Shown: positions 9,126 through 18,225 of the stretch, in pieces
Layout: each line of letters opens with the position of its first letter
Numbering within the stretch: position 1 is the first letter of the stretch
NCBI RefSeq assembly: GCF_000986785.1
Contig: NZ_LAYY01000006.1
Coordinates: 62,001-126,000 of the forward strand
Length of the DNA: 64,000 nt
Direction: 5' to 3'
Source: Mesobacillus campisalis
GTDB taxonomy: Bacteria; Bacillota; Bacilli; Bacillales; Cytobacillaceae
Notes under the pieces: model-generated
Databases searched by the model: none
Told to the model about the DNA's origin: nothing
What the model saw: the letters and a program-made list of their open reading frames with translations, nothing else
Program-made: the position numbers and the translations under genes

Positions 9126-10449
9126 TAGGGTGTTCTATTATAATATTTTTCTAACCTTCACGAGACAAGGGGTCGCTTTGTTGTTTGGGTTGCTATTAAC
9201 CGTTGTAATAGCCAGAACTCTTGGAGCTGAAGGGCAGGGAATCTATTCGCTCGTTATTTTGCTGCCAACCCTATTAACCACTTTTCTTAATCTGGGGATA
9301 GGCACATCGGCCGTCTATTATTCAAATGTAAAAACCCTTTCGATAGATTCAATTGTGAAAACGAATATCTTGTTTACTTTAGGATTAAGCTGCTTAGCCC
9401 TAATAGGCGGTTTTATCCTTATTCACGGATTTTCTGATATCTTCTTCGGAGGAGTTCCGGAACAACTTCTCATTCTTATTTTGTTGGCCACTCCAGTCAT
9501 GCTATTAAACCTGGTCCTGCAAACCATCTTTCAGGGGAAACAGGATTTTAAGTCATTTAACATCATTCTTTTGGGCGGTCAGTTTGCAACATTGATCATT
9601 ACGTACATCGGTTTGGTTTTCCTTTCTCTGGGAATTAAGGCAGCGATTGTTTCTTATATTGCAGGACAGGTTTTTTCCTTATTATTCATTCTATATTTAT
9701 TAAGGAAAAAACATTCGGTGCGATTTAGGGAAGGTAAATTTGATAAACATTACCTGCGTAAGGCTTTGGATTTCGGGTTGAAATCCCATTTAAGCAATAT
9801 ACTTGCCTTCCTTAATTATAGGTCAGACATTCTGCTGCTTTCCTATTTCTTAAATCCATTGGCAGTGGGGTTCTATACGGTTGCCGTTAATATTGTTGAG
9901 CGTTTATGGATTATCTCTAATTCGATTTCAACTGTCCTATTCCCTAAAATTGCTTCTTTAGAAACAGAGGGAAAAAAAAATGAACTGACGGCTTTTATTG
10001 CTAGGCAGTCTTTTTTCATAACCATCATGATGTCTTTGGTCATTGTATGGTTGGCGGATCCCCTTGTAATCTTTTTATTTGGGGAAGAGTACCGGAACAG
10101 TATTCAGGTATTATTATGGCTTCTGCCGGGTATCATTTCAGGTTCTGTTTCTAAAATCATTGCCAATGACTTTGCAGGAAGAGGCAAGCCTGAATTAAAT
10201 TTATATGTATCTATTGTGACAGTGACAATCAATGTTTTATTAAATATCCTTTTTATTCCCAAGTATGGATTACTCGCAACAGCTTTTTCCTCTTCGGCAA
10301 CCTATACTCTGAACCTAATGATAAAAATTATTCTTTTTAAGAGAATGACAGGGTATGCGTATGGAGAGTTTATCTTTTTTCAAAAAAGTGATTTTCACTT
10401 TTACCGATCAGTTTTTCAAAAAGCGATAAGAATGGCGAATAGGAGTTAA
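9115..10449 (+). CDS. Wzx-type oligosaccharide flippase
   Basis: Polytopic membrane protein of the MOP/polysaccharide transport family, expected to flip the undecaprenyl-linked repeat unit outward. About 12 to 14 hydrophobic helices cover the 444 residues; the N-terminal signature TFTRQGVALLFGLLLTVVIA followed by RTLGAEGQGIY is typical, as is the internal FLNYRSDILLLSYFLNPLAV. It overlaps the pyruvyltransferase gene by 11 bases. Base composition from here to about 14 kb is more AT-rich than the flanking sugar genes, as is common for the repeat-unit-specific centre of such operons. Confidence 0.9.
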   Translation: MQGNRVFYYNIFLTFTRQGVALLFGLLLTVVIARTLGAEGQGIYSLVILLPTLLTTFLNLGIGTSAVYYSNVKTLSIDSIVKTNILFTLGLSCLALIGGFILIHGFSDIFFGGVPEQLLILILLATPVMLLNLVLQTIFQGKQDFKSFNIILLGGQFATLIITYIGLVFLSLGIKAAIVSYIAGQVFSLLFILYLLRKKHSVRFREGKFDKHYLRKALDFGLKSHLSNILAFLNYRSDILLLSYFLNPLAVGFYTVAVNIVERLWIISNSISTVLFPKIASLETEGKKNELTAFIARQSFFITIMMSLVIVWLADPLVIFLFGEEYRNSIQVLLWLLPGIISGSVSKIIANDFAGRGKPELNLYVSIVTVTINVLLNILFIPKYGLLATAFSSSATYTLNLMIKIILFKRMTGYAYGEFIFFQKSDFHFYRSVFQKAIRMANRS

Positions 10450-10451
10450 AA

Positions 10452-11597
10452 ATGAAGATATTTGTAGTTCCCTCCTGGTACCCGGATGACGATAATCCAA
10501 TAAGAGGCATTTTTTTCAAAGAACAAGTACATGCACTTAAAAAAGAAGGAATGGACGTCATCGTTTTATATCCGGAAATTTGGAGTCTTAAAACCTTAAG
10601 GAAACAAAAACAAAAAACAGGTATTTCCTACCGGATGGAAGAAGGTATTAAAACCTACCGGTTCAAAGGATATAATTTTATACCCAGAGTTCCGAGTGTT
10701 TCCTATAGGATTTATAAAGAGAGATTAAAGAAGTTGTTTTCTATGGCAATACAGAGAGAGGGAGTTCCTGACCTTATTCATGCCCATTCCCTGATATGGG
10801 GAGGTTTAGCTGTTTCTGATCTCACTGCTGCACACGGTATTCCTTTGGTGGTCACAGAGCATTCCTCTGTTTTCGGTAGAGGATTAGTAAAGCCATATCA
10901 CCAGAAATTAATTAAAAACAAGGCTGAAAGAATCCATTATTTAATTGCTGTAAGTAATAGCTTAAGGAAAGATTTATCGAAGTTTGTGGTTTCTAAAGAA
11001 ATTGAAGTAATACCGAATATTGTTGACACGGAGTTCTTTACTTTTGGCAATGAAAAGAGAAATAGATTTACCTTTTTTTCATTAGCCATGTTAAATGAAA
11101 ACAAGGGCATTGATGTTTTAATCAGGGCATTTTCTAATAAGTTTAAGGATAAGGACGCTGAATTATTAATCGGTGGAGATGGCAACGAAAAAAGAAGACT
11201 TCACCAGCTGGCAAATGAGCTTGGGGTTGGAAAGCAAGTGTTCTTTTTGGGAAAGCTCTCTAGAGAAAAAGCAGCAAGTTATATGAAACAATGTGATGTC
11301 TTTGTCCTGCCGAGCAGGTATGAGACGTTTGGTGTGGTATATATCGAGGCTCTTTCCTGTGGAAAACCAGTCATAGCAACTAAATGCGGGGGACCTGAAA
11401 TGATGGTTAACAAGAAAAATGGAATGCTGGTAACAGTGGATAATATTGAAGAGCTTAGCGAAGCCATGAGTTATATAAAAGAAAACCATTCTAATTACAA
11501 CCCGGAAACAATACGTAGAGAGTGTGTGAACCGGTTTGGTGAGAAGGCGGTAGCAGGCAGGCTGAAAAACTATTATAAAGGTGTCGTAGAGGGATGA
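10452..11597 (+). CDS. GT4 family glycosyltransferase
   Basis: Retaining GT-B glycosyltransferase likely to add one sugar of the repeat unit on the cytoplasmic face. The N-terminal part starts MKIFVVPSWYPDDDNPIRG; the donor-binding half shows LAMLNENKGIDVLIRAF, LLIGGDGNEKRRL and the EX7E motif region LPSRYETFGVVYIEALSCGK. Length 381 is normal. It starts two bases after the flippase stop and overlaps the polymerase gene by four bases. Donor and linkage cannot be predicted. Confidence 0.9.
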   Translation: MKIFVVPSWYPDDDNPIRGIFFKEQVHALKKEGMDVIVLYPEIWSLKTLRKQKQKTGISYRMEEGIKTYRFKGYNFIPRVPSVSYRIYKERLKKLFSMAIQREGVPDLIHAHSLIWGGLAVSDLTAAHGIPLVVTEHSSVFGRGLVKPYHQKLIKNKAERIHYLIAVSNSLRKDLSKFVVSKEIEVIPNIVDTEFFTFGNEKRNRFTFFSLAMLNENKGIDVLIRAFSNKFKDKDAELLIGGDGNEKRRLHQLANELGVGKQVFFLGKLSREKAASYMKQCDVFVLPSRYETFGVVYIEALSCGKPVIATKCGGPEMMVNKKNGMLVTVDNIEELSEAMSYIKENHSNYNPETIRRECVNRFGEKAVAGRLKNYYKGVVEG

Positions 11598-12874
11598 ATT
11601 ATTTAGAAGTTCATCTTAAAGAAAAGGTTCAATATAAAAAACTTATCAAAGGTTCCTTGTATTTAATCATTGCTTTTCTGTTTTTGACCCCATCCTTTAA
11701 AATTGTAGAGTTTATTCCGAAGATAAGGCTGGAAGAAGTCTTTACTTTTTTAATCGTACTGTTCCTTATTATGAGAGTCATACTTAAAAAATATGTTTTA
11801 TTGGCCTTTAATTCAACCATCTTATTACTGATTAGTTTTTGTTTTTTTATCGGTTTTTCGGTCTTAAATGGTACATTTCAAGGATATCAAACATCAATTT
11901 TTGATTTTAACCAATTCGTAATGGTCTTTAAATATGCAGTCATCTATACGGTGGCTTTAACCTTTTATTATTTGAATAGTGAGGACAAAAATGAAATGAA
12001 GAAAGTGCTTCGTTTCATTTTTTTTATGTCCACTCTTTTATTTTTCATCGTGCTTCAGCAATATTTTAATTTGTTTGGACTAAACGAAAAATATATTCGA
12101 CTTGTCGCACCTACCCAATATGACACCTTAGTGAACAATTACGCCCATCCAAGGCCGGTTGGCATGCTTGGGAATCCAAATGAGCTGGGTTTTTTATTTG
12201 TCATGGTTGCACTCCTTGTGCTGTTTATCCTGTTAAACCATGAATTTAAGGTAACCCTTCTTTTGGTTTTTATGATGCAAATTTCGGGTGTATTTCTGAC
12301 CTTATCACGTACGTCCTTGGTAGCTTTGGTTATCGGAACGACAGTAGTTATTGTCCCAGCCATGCTTAGCAGGAAAAATAGTTTGAAAAAACATGCAAGA
12401 TTTTTGGTGTTTTTCTTCGTTTTGATTTCAGCCATTTTTTATGCCGTTACCTACACAGATTTTATCGATAAGATTTGGTGGAGGTTCACCGAGATTTTTA
12501 ATCTTTCCCATTCAACCAGCTGGAATGCTAGGCTAACTAACTGGTCCGAAAATATGGATATCTTTCTCCAGCATTTTGTCATTGGGGTAGGGCCTTTAAG
12601 CCGGGCCATCTTCCAGCATGCTGCGGATAATGAATGGCTTTTGCTATTAAGATCCTATGGCATCATTGGAACTCTGGTTGTCTGTTTTATTTTTACCTAT
12701 CTTGCAATAAACTCGAAGATTTCTAATCGTGCGTTGTTGCTATCGATTGTAATGGCAGGTGGAGTTTATATGGTTTCATCTGTATTTTTCCAGTCTCTAG
12801 TGCTTATGCCGGTTTTTTTAATTTTGGCAGCAATCAGTAATAGTGTAACAAAGGTAGTAGTTGTAACAAGGTAA
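11594..12874 (+). CDS. Wzy-type polysaccharide polymerase / O-antigen ligase-like membrane protein
   Basis: Hydrophobic 426-residue protein with about 10 to 12 membrane helices. A large central outside loop contains RPVGMLGNPNELGFLFVM and LSRTSLVALVIGT, the pattern of the Wzy_C/O-antigen ligase superfamily. With the flippase and EpsA-type protein it completes a Wzx/Wzy pathway; it is the only polymerase candidate here. ATGA overlap with the upstream glycosyltransferase. Wzy sequences are specific to each polymer, so a low database identity would be expected. Confidence 0.85.
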   Translation: MNYLEVHLKEKVQYKKLIKGSLYLIIAFLFLTPSFKIVEFIPKIRLEEVFTFLIVLFLIMRVILKKYVLLAFNSTILLLISFCFFIGFSVLNGTFQGYQTSIFDFNQFVMVFKYAVIYTVALTFYYLNSEDKNEMKKVLRFIFFMSTLLFFIVLQQYFNLFGLNEKYIRLVAPTQYDTLVNNYAHPRPVGMLGNPNELGFLFVMVALLVLFILLNHEFKVTLLLVFMMQISGVFLTLSRTSLVALVIGTTVVIVPAMLSRKNSLKKHARFLVFFFVLISAIFYAVTYTDFIDKIWWRFTEIFNLSHSTSWNARLTNWSENMDIFLQHFVIGVGPLSRAIFQHAADNEWLLLLRSYGIIGTLVVCFIFTYLAINSKISNRALLLSIVMAGGVYMVSSVFFQSLVLMPVFLILAAISNSVTKVVVVTR

Positions 12875-12898
12875 ATTCAAATCATAAAGGGGATTTAA

Positions 12899-14038
12899 AT
12901 GAAAATTTGTCACTTAACCTCGGTCCATTCTTATCGGGATGCCCGTATTTTTACGAAAGAATGTCAGTCTCTTGCTGCATTTGGGCATGAAGTGCATCTC
13001 ATTGCGCCAGGTGCGCCTTGTGAAAAAGTGAATGGTGTGTTTCTCCACGGGATATCACCAGGCAAGGGGAATCGATTAACACGAATGACCGGGACTGTCC
13101 GCCAGGTGTATAAAAAGGCAGTCGATGTTGACGCAGATGTCTATCATTTTCATGATCCAGAGCTTATTACAGTCGGGCTTTTAATGAAGGCTAAAGGGAA
13201 AAAGGTTGTGTATGATGTCCATGAAGATTTGCCGAAGCAAATCTTCCGGAAACCTTACATTCCCCTCTATATACAAAAACCTGTATCAGTTGCCATTGAT
13301 TTTATTGAAAAAAACTCTTCCCGACTATTTGATCTTATTATTTGTGCAACCCCCCATATTTGTGAACATTTTAAAAAATATAATGTTCGCAGAGTAACAG
13401 TTAAAAATTATCCCAGATTAGGAGCGGAATTACGTCCGCGTGACGAACAAATCGGAAGGGGAAATTATGTCTGCTATATTGGCGGTTTGTCCGCCGATAG
13501 AGGGTTGAATGTGATGCAAGAGGCCGTTTCATTCACAAAGTCCAATTTATATTTAGCTGGCCGCTTTTTTAGCCGAAAGGATCAGAACAGGTTTAAAAAT
13601 ACAACTGAAGGCCAAGTGAAGTACCTGGGGTTTTTGGAAAAGGAACAAATCAATGAATTATTGGCAAATTCTTTGGCAGGATTAGTGGTCCTCGAGGAGA
13701 ACGAAGCTTTTTCATATTCACTCCCAGTGAAAATGTTTGAATACATGTCTGCTGGAATTCCAGTTATCTGTTCTGATTTTCCATTATGGCGTGAAATTGT
13801 GGAGAAGTACAACTGCGGGATTTGTGTGGATCCCAAAAATAGCAAACAACTTGCTGAGGCGATAAATTATATTCGTGATCACCCTGAAGAAGCAAGGCTT
13901 ATGGGGGAAAACGGTCTGAAAGCTGTACAGGAAGAATACAACTGGGAATCGGAAAGCAAAAAGTTAATCAAGGCATACGGGATGCTAATTAATTTCAACA
14001 AGAAAGAGGTAAATATAAGTGAAAATTCAAATGCTTGA
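12899..14038 (+). CDS. GT4 family glycosyltransferase
   Basis: Second GT-B glycosyltransferase of the operon, 379 residues. It begins MKICHLTSVHSYRDARIFTK with the DARIF segment common in this subgroup, has YHFHDPELI and VVYDVHEDLP in the acceptor half, and SLPVKMFEYMSAGIPVICSD with a preceding EENEAFS in the donor half. AAAGGGGATTTAA precedes ATG. The 3' end overlaps the aminotransferase gene by 20 bases. Sugar specificity is unknown. Confidence 0.88.
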   Translation: MKICHLTSVHSYRDARIFTKECQSLAAFGHEVHLIAPGAPCEKVNGVFLHGISPGKGNRLTRMTGTVRQVYKKAVDVDADVYHFHDPELITVGLLMKAKGKKVVYDVHEDLPKQIFRKPYIPLYIQKPVSVAIDFIEKNSSRLFDLIICATPHICEHFKKYNVRRVTVKNYPRLGAELRPRDEQIGRGNYVCYIGGLSADRGLNVMQEAVSFTKSNLYLAGRFFSRKDQNRFKNTTEGQVKYLGFLEKEQINELLANSLAGLVVLEENEAFSYSLPVKMFEYMSAGIPVICSDFPLWREIVEKYNCGICVDPKNSKQLAEAINYIRDHPEEARLMGENGLKAVQEEYNWESESKKLIKAYGMLINFNKKEVNISENSNA

Positions 14039-15206
14039 TCTATCTGAACAATATCAATCTTTAAGAGAGGAAGTTATTGCCAAGCTTGATGAAGTGATGT
14101 CATCTTCTAGTTTTATTTTAGGGGAGAATGTCAAAAAACTTGAGGCTGATGTTGCTTCCTATAGTAAGTCGTCCTGGGGAATCGGGGTTGGCAACGGAAG
14201 TGACGCCATCCATATCGCTCTTCAGGCAGCAGGAATCGCGGAAGGTGACGAAGTCATAACTACAGCATTTACCTTTTTTGCGACGGGCGGAGCGATTGCC
14301 CGTGCAGGAGCTAAACCAGTATTCGTTGATATTGATCGCGAAACGTTCAATATTGACCCCGATAAAATAGAACCAGCAATCACGAATAAGACAAAAGCGA
14401 TTTTGCCTGTCCACTTGTATGGCCAAATGGCTGACATGAAAAAGATAAAAGAAATTGCGGGCACTCACCATCTTGCGGTAATTGAGGATGCTGCCCAGGC
14501 AATCGGAGCAAAACATCATGGGAAAAATGCAGGTGAATTTGGCACTGCTGCCACCTACAGCTTTTTTCCGACCAAAAACCTGGGAGCCTATGGTGATGCA
14601 GGGATGATTGTAACCAGCGATGAGGACCTTGCCGAAAAAGCTCGTGTCATTCGTGTCCATGGAAGCAAACCGAAATATTACCATCATGTCCTAGGTTATA
14701 ACAGCCGTTTGGATGAGCTCCAGGCGGCTATCCTGAACGTTAAATTCCCCTCCCTTGACCAGTGGTCCCAAGCCCGTCGGGAAAGAGCGGCCTATTATAC
14801 AAAAAAAATAAATGAGCAATTAGGCGATATCATCCAGACACCGGTCGAAAAGGCTGCTAACTATCATGTGTTCCATCAATATACATTGAGATTACCATAC
14901 AGGGATGAACTGCAGGGATTCCTGAAGGAAAATGGCATCTCCACCATGATTTATTATCCTATGCCATTACATGTACAGCCTGTATTTAAAGATTTGGGAT
15001 ATAAAACAGGGGACTTGCCAGAAACAGAAAAAGCCGCCAAAGAAGTTCTTTCACTGCCGATGTATCCTGAATTAAAGCAGGAAGCTCAAGATTTTGTCCT
15101 TGAAAAAATCATTGAATTTTATAGAGGAAGGGGAATGAGCAGTGAAAATAGTGACGGTAGCAGGGACAAGACCGCAGCTGGTGAAGGTAGCATCAGTATC
15201 GCGTGA
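14019..15206 (+). CDS. DegT/DnrJ/EryC1 PLP aminotransferase, probable UDP-sugar C3 aminotransferase (WbpE/WlbC type)
   Basis: Transfers an amino group from glutamate to the 3-keto sugar made by the WbpB-type dehydrogenase. The fold is recognised by GVGNGSDAIHIALQAAG, VIEDAAQAIGA and the PLP lysine in YSFFPTKNLGAYGDAG (K186), then YNSRLDELQAAIL. Start GTG at 14019 follows AGAAAGAGGT. The family core ends near LEKIIEFYRG; here a further tail of about 24 low-complexity residues overlaps the next gene by 65 bases. A TGA in another frame at 15136-15138 sits just where a normal stop would be expected, so a small frameshift near the 3' end is possible. Confidence 0.86.
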   Translation: MKIQMLDLSEQYQSLREEVIAKLDEVMSSSSFILGENVKKLEADVASYSKSSWGIGVGNGSDAIHIALQAAGIAEGDEVITTAFTFFATGGAIARAGAKPVFVDIDRETFNIDPDKIEPAITNKTKAILPVHLYGQMADMKKIKEIAGTHHLAVIEDAAQAIGAKHHGKNAGEFGTAATYSFFPTKNLGAYGDAGMIVTSDEDLAEKARVIRVHGSKPKYYHHVLGYNSRLDELQAAILNVKFPSLDQWSQARRERAAYYTKKINEQLGDIIQTPVEKAANYHVFHQYTLRLPYRDELQGFLKENGISTMIYYPMPLHVQPVFKDLGYKTGDLPETEKAAKEVLSLPMYPELKQEAQDFVLEKIIEFYRGRGMSSENSDGSRDKTAAGEGSISIA

Positions 15207-16233
15207 ACTGAGGAAGTACGCCACGGAGGTGCTGGTTAATACGGGACAGCATTACGATTATAGAATGGCCGGTGTTTTCTTTGAGGAATTACAGATTCCC
15301 AAGCCCGATTATGACCTTGGGATCGGTTCCGCTTCCCATGGCAAACAAACGGGAGAAATGCTGATGGCCATTGAGGAGGTCCTTATTAAGGAAAGTCCGG
15401 ATGCCGTATTGGTGTACGGTGATACGAACTCTACCATTGCAGGGGCACTGGCTGCAAGTAAACTTCATTTGCCCGTCATTCATGTGGAGGCAGGGCTTAG
15501 GAGTTTCAATAAAACGATGCCTGAGGAAATCAACCGGATTATCACGGATCATGTTTCCAGTCTTTTATTTTCGCCAACAGGTGCAGCAATAGACAATCTC
15601 AGGCAGGAGAACATTACGGAAAATGTCATTGAAACTGGTGATGTCATGTATGACGCTGTGCTGTATAACATAGGCATTGCTGAAGAAAAATATCAGCTTG
15701 AAGCATTTGGTGTAAAAGAAAAAAAGTACATCCTTGCTACCATTCACCGTGCAGAGAATACAGATTCGGAAGAAAGGCTGAGCGCCATTTTTAGAGCCTT
15801 TGCAGCCTTAGATGATGATGTCATTTTGCCCCTGCACCCGAGGACCAAAAATAAACTTCGGGAATTTGGGCTGGAACACTTATTGGTCAATGCAGCCAAT
15901 ATCAAGGCGATTGAACCGGTGTCTTACCTGGAAATGCTGTTGCTTGAGAAAAATGCGAGTACGATTGTGACAGATTCGGGGGGAGTACAAAAAGAAGCGT
16001 ATTTTGCTAGGGTTCCTTGCCTCACGGTTCGCCCGGAAACAGAATGGGTTGAGACGGTAGAAGCGGGATGCAATATGTTGGTTGACCCGGTAAAGGAAGA
16101 TCTAAGTGTAGTGATTAAAAACTTCCGCCCTAAAAGCTTCGAGGTTCAACTATACGGCGACGGCAAGGCCGCGCAAAAAATAGCAAAAGAAACGATGATG
16201 TATCTAGAAAGAAAAACCGCCTTATCAGGATAA
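15142..16233 (+). CDS. Non-hydrolysing UDP-sugar 2-epimerase (WecB/WbpI type)
   Basis: Inverts C2 of a UDP-N-acetylsugar. Motifs are VAGTRPQLVK (residues 5-14), NTGQHYDYRM, VYGDTNSTIAGALAA, HVEAGLRSFN, PEEINRI and TDSGGVQKEA, all standard for the family. In context the substrate should be UDP-GlcNAc(3NAc)A, giving UDP-ManNAc(3NAc)A, as WbpI does; a plain UDP-GlcNAc 2-epimerase is the alternative. GTG at 15142 gives the conserved MKIVTVAGTRP start. The TAA stop (16231-16233) lies inside an intrinsic terminator hairpin. Confidence 0.87.
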   Translation: MKIVTVAGTRPQLVKVASVSRELRKYATEVLVNTGQHYDYRMAGVFFEELQIPKPDYDLGIGSASHGKQTGEMLMAIEEVLIKESPDAVLVYGDTNSTIAGALAASKLHLPVIHVEAGLRSFNKTMPEEINRIITDHVSSLLFSPTGAAIDNLRQENITENVIETGDVMYDAVLYNIGIAEEKYQLEAFGVKEKKYILATIHRAENTDSEERLSAIFRAFAALDDDVILPLHPRTKNKLREFGLEHLLVNAANIKAIEPVSYLEMLLLEKNASTIVTDSGGVQKEAYFARVPCLTVRPETEWVETVEAGCNMLVDPVKEDLSVVIKNFRPKSFEVQLYGDGKAAQKIAKETMMYLERKTALSG

Positions 16234-16245
16234 GGCGGTTTTTTT
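16212..16245 (+). terminator. Intrinsic terminator inside the polysaccharide operon
   Basis: Perfect stem AACCGCCTTATC (16215-16226) / GATAAGGCGGTT (16229-16240), flanked by A5 and T5-T7. It overlaps the stop codon of the epimerase gene and lies ten bases before the ribosome site of the acetyltransferase gene. All genes on both sides belong to one pathway, so polymerase must read through it at least part of the time. Confidence 0.85.
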
Positions 16246-16260
16246 AGAGGAGAGATGAAC

Positions 16261-16977
16261 ATGCAAGCGTCCATACATAAAGGAGAAAATGTCGTAATTG
16301 GCAAAGATGTGAGTTTTGGGGAGAATGTAACACTTGGCAGCAATGTTGTGATCTACGATGGCACTGAAATCGGTAATAATGTCGTTATACAGGATAACGC
16401 CGTCATCGGCAAACAGCCTACACGGGCCAAAGCATCGATTTTGCCGGAAACGAAGCAGCTTCCTCCTGCTGTGATTGGTTCAGGGGTAATCGTTGGAACA
16501 TCAGCAATCATCTATGCGAGCGCGGAAATTGAAGATGAAGTATTTGTAGCAGACCTGGCCACCATCCGCGAACGGGTGCAGATTGGAAACGGGACGATTG
16601 TCGGCCGAGGTGTGGCAATTGAAAATGATTGCAGGGTGGGCATCAGATGCAAGCTTGAAACGAACTGCTACATTACAGCTTATTCTGTGCTTGAGGATTA
16701 CGTCTTCATTGCTCCTTGTGTAGTTACCACCAATGATAATTATTTGGCCAGGAGCAAAGAAAGGTTTGGGAAATTCAAAGGAGTTACGGTAAAAAAAGGT
16801 GGGCGGGTAGGTGCCAATTCCACGATTTTGCCGGGGAAGGTTATCCATGAAGACGGGGCAGTGGGTGCCGGGAGTGTCGTGACAAGGGATGTCCGGCAAG
16901 AAGAGTTGGTAGTCGGCTCCCCTGCTAGAAAACTTAGGGAAGTCCCGAAAGAACAATTATTAATCAATCAAAAGTGA
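16261..16977 (+). CDS. Left-handed beta-helix N-acetyltransferase (WbpD/WlbB type)
   Basis: Acetyl-CoA-dependent transferase expected to acetylate the C3 amino group of UDP-GlcNAc(3NH2)A. The 238 residues are mostly hexapeptide repeats (VVIGKDVSFGENVTLGSNVV, then NNVVIQDNAVIGKQ), with a later APCVVTTNDNYLARSKERF insertion loop and VGAGSVVTRDV near the end. ATG at 16261 is preferred over the ATG six bases earlier because GAGGAGA (16246-16252) is eight bases away. It lies directly downstream of the internal terminator. It is longer than classical WbpD (about 190), so the exact acceptor is inferred from the operon. Confidence 0.82.
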   Translation: MQASIHKGENVVIGKDVSFGENVTLGSNVVIYDGTEIGNNVVIQDNAVIGKQPTRAKASILPETKQLPPAVIGSGVIVGTSAIIYASAEIEDEVFVADLATIRERVQIGNGTIVGRGVAIENDCRVGIRCKLETNCYITAYSVLEDYVFIAPCVVTTNDNYLARSKERFGKFKGVTVKKGGRVGANSTILPGKVIHEDGAVGAGSVVTRDVRQEELVVGSPARKLREVPKEQLLINQK

Positions 16978-16986
16978 GGTTATAAG

Positions 16987-18225
16987 GTGAAGATCTGGAT
17001 TTTTAATCATTATGCCATTGGCCCGGGATCAAGTGGAGGAACCAGGCATTATGATTTGGCGAAGCAGTTGGCTGCAAAAGGACATAAGGTGAAAATCTTT
17101 GCTTCATCATTTAACCACCAGGCCTTAAAAGAGGAGCATCTTGCAGACAGTAACCGGTTGTACGTGACTAAAAATTATGACGGTATGGATTTCATCTGGA
17201 TTAAAACCCCTCCTTATGAGCGCAATGACATTAGGCGAGTAAGAAATATGATTGCCTACAGCACGCGGGCTTACCGAATTGCCGCAAAAATGGATGAAAA
17301 GCCAGATATTGTAGTAGGCTCACTGGTTCACCCGCTGGCAGCCTATGTAGGTTATCTTGTATCCAAAAAAAGGAAGGCCATCTTTTATTTCGAAGAGCGT
17401 GACCTTTGGCCGCAAACCTTGATTGATTTAGGGAAAGTGACAAAAAGGAATCCTGTGATTTATGGGCTAGCCTCTATTGAAAAGTTTCTTTACAGGAAGT
17501 CTAAAAGAGTTATTGTGCTATTTGATAAAGCGGTTGGTTATGTTACGAACAAAGGAATCGAAAAGGATAAAGTGCTGTACCTGCCCAATGGGATTGATCT
17601 CTCTAGAATGGACCGGGCACAGGAGCTCCCCGAAAGAGTACAGAATATTTTATCTATAAATAAAAATAAAATTGTTGCTGTGTACACTGGCAGCCATGGA
17701 AAAGCCAACAATCTGGATGTCATTCTTGATGCGGCAGGTATCTTGAAGGCTGCGAAGGCGCCTGTCCATTTTCTGCTTGTAGGGAATGGTCCGGAAAAGA
17801 AAAGACTTATGAAGCGGCAACAGGAAGAAGGGTTGAGCAATGTAAATTTTGAAGACCCCTTGCCAAAAGAATGCATCCCTGCGCTTTTGGGAAAATGCAG
17901 CATTGGTCTTTTGCCGTTAAAGGATTCCCCGGTTTTTAAATGGGGGATAAGCCCCAATAAATTATTCGACTACATGGGTGCCAGTTTGCCAGTTGCCCTT
18001 TTATGTGATTTGGAAGGGACCCCTGTCGAAAAGGCGGAGGGCGGTTACGTAATCAGAAACAATTTCGCAGATGGTTTGGCCAGCGTTTTAAATAATGCGT
18101 CCAAAGATGAATTACGTCAGATGGGAATGAAAGCTAGGGGCTATGTAGAAAAAGAACACAATTGGAGCAGCTTATCGGAAAAATTGGAAAAAATCATGCT
18201 TCAAGACCTTAAGGGACTGAGATAA
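16987..18225 (+). CDS. GT4 family glycosyltransferase, WbuB-like
   Basis: Third GT-B glycosyltransferase, 412 residues. The N-terminus MKIWIFNHYAIGPGSSGGTR and HYDLAKQLAAKGHKVKIFAS match the WbuB/WcaI-like subgroup, often the enzyme that adds the second sugar to an undecaprenyl-linked amino sugar. The donor half has VYTGSHGKANNLDVILDAAG, LLVGNGPEKKRL and ISPNKLFDYMGASLPVALL. A GTG start follows AAGTGAGG. It abuts the initiating transferase gene with no gap (TAA then ATG), which fits an early role in repeat-unit assembly. Confidence 0.87.
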   Translation: MKIWIFNHYAIGPGSSGGTRHYDLAKQLAAKGHKVKIFASSFNHQALKEEHLADSNRLYVTKNYDGMDFIWIKTPPYERNDIRRVRNMIAYSTRAYRIAAKMDEKPDIVVGSLVHPLAAYVGYLVSKKRKAIFYFEERDLWPQTLIDLGKVTKRNPVIYGLASIEKFLYRKSKRVIVLFDKAVGYVTNKGIEKDKVLYLPNGIDLSRMDRAQELPERVQNILSINKNKIVAVYTGSHGKANNLDVILDAAGILKAAKAPVHFLLVGNGPEKKRLMKRQQEEGLSNVNFEDPLPKECIPALLGKCSIGLLPLKDSPVFKWGISPNKLFDYMGASLPVALLCDLEGTPVEKAEGGYVIRNNFADGLASVLNNASKDELRQMGMKARGYVEKEHNWSSLSEKLEKIMLQDLKGLR

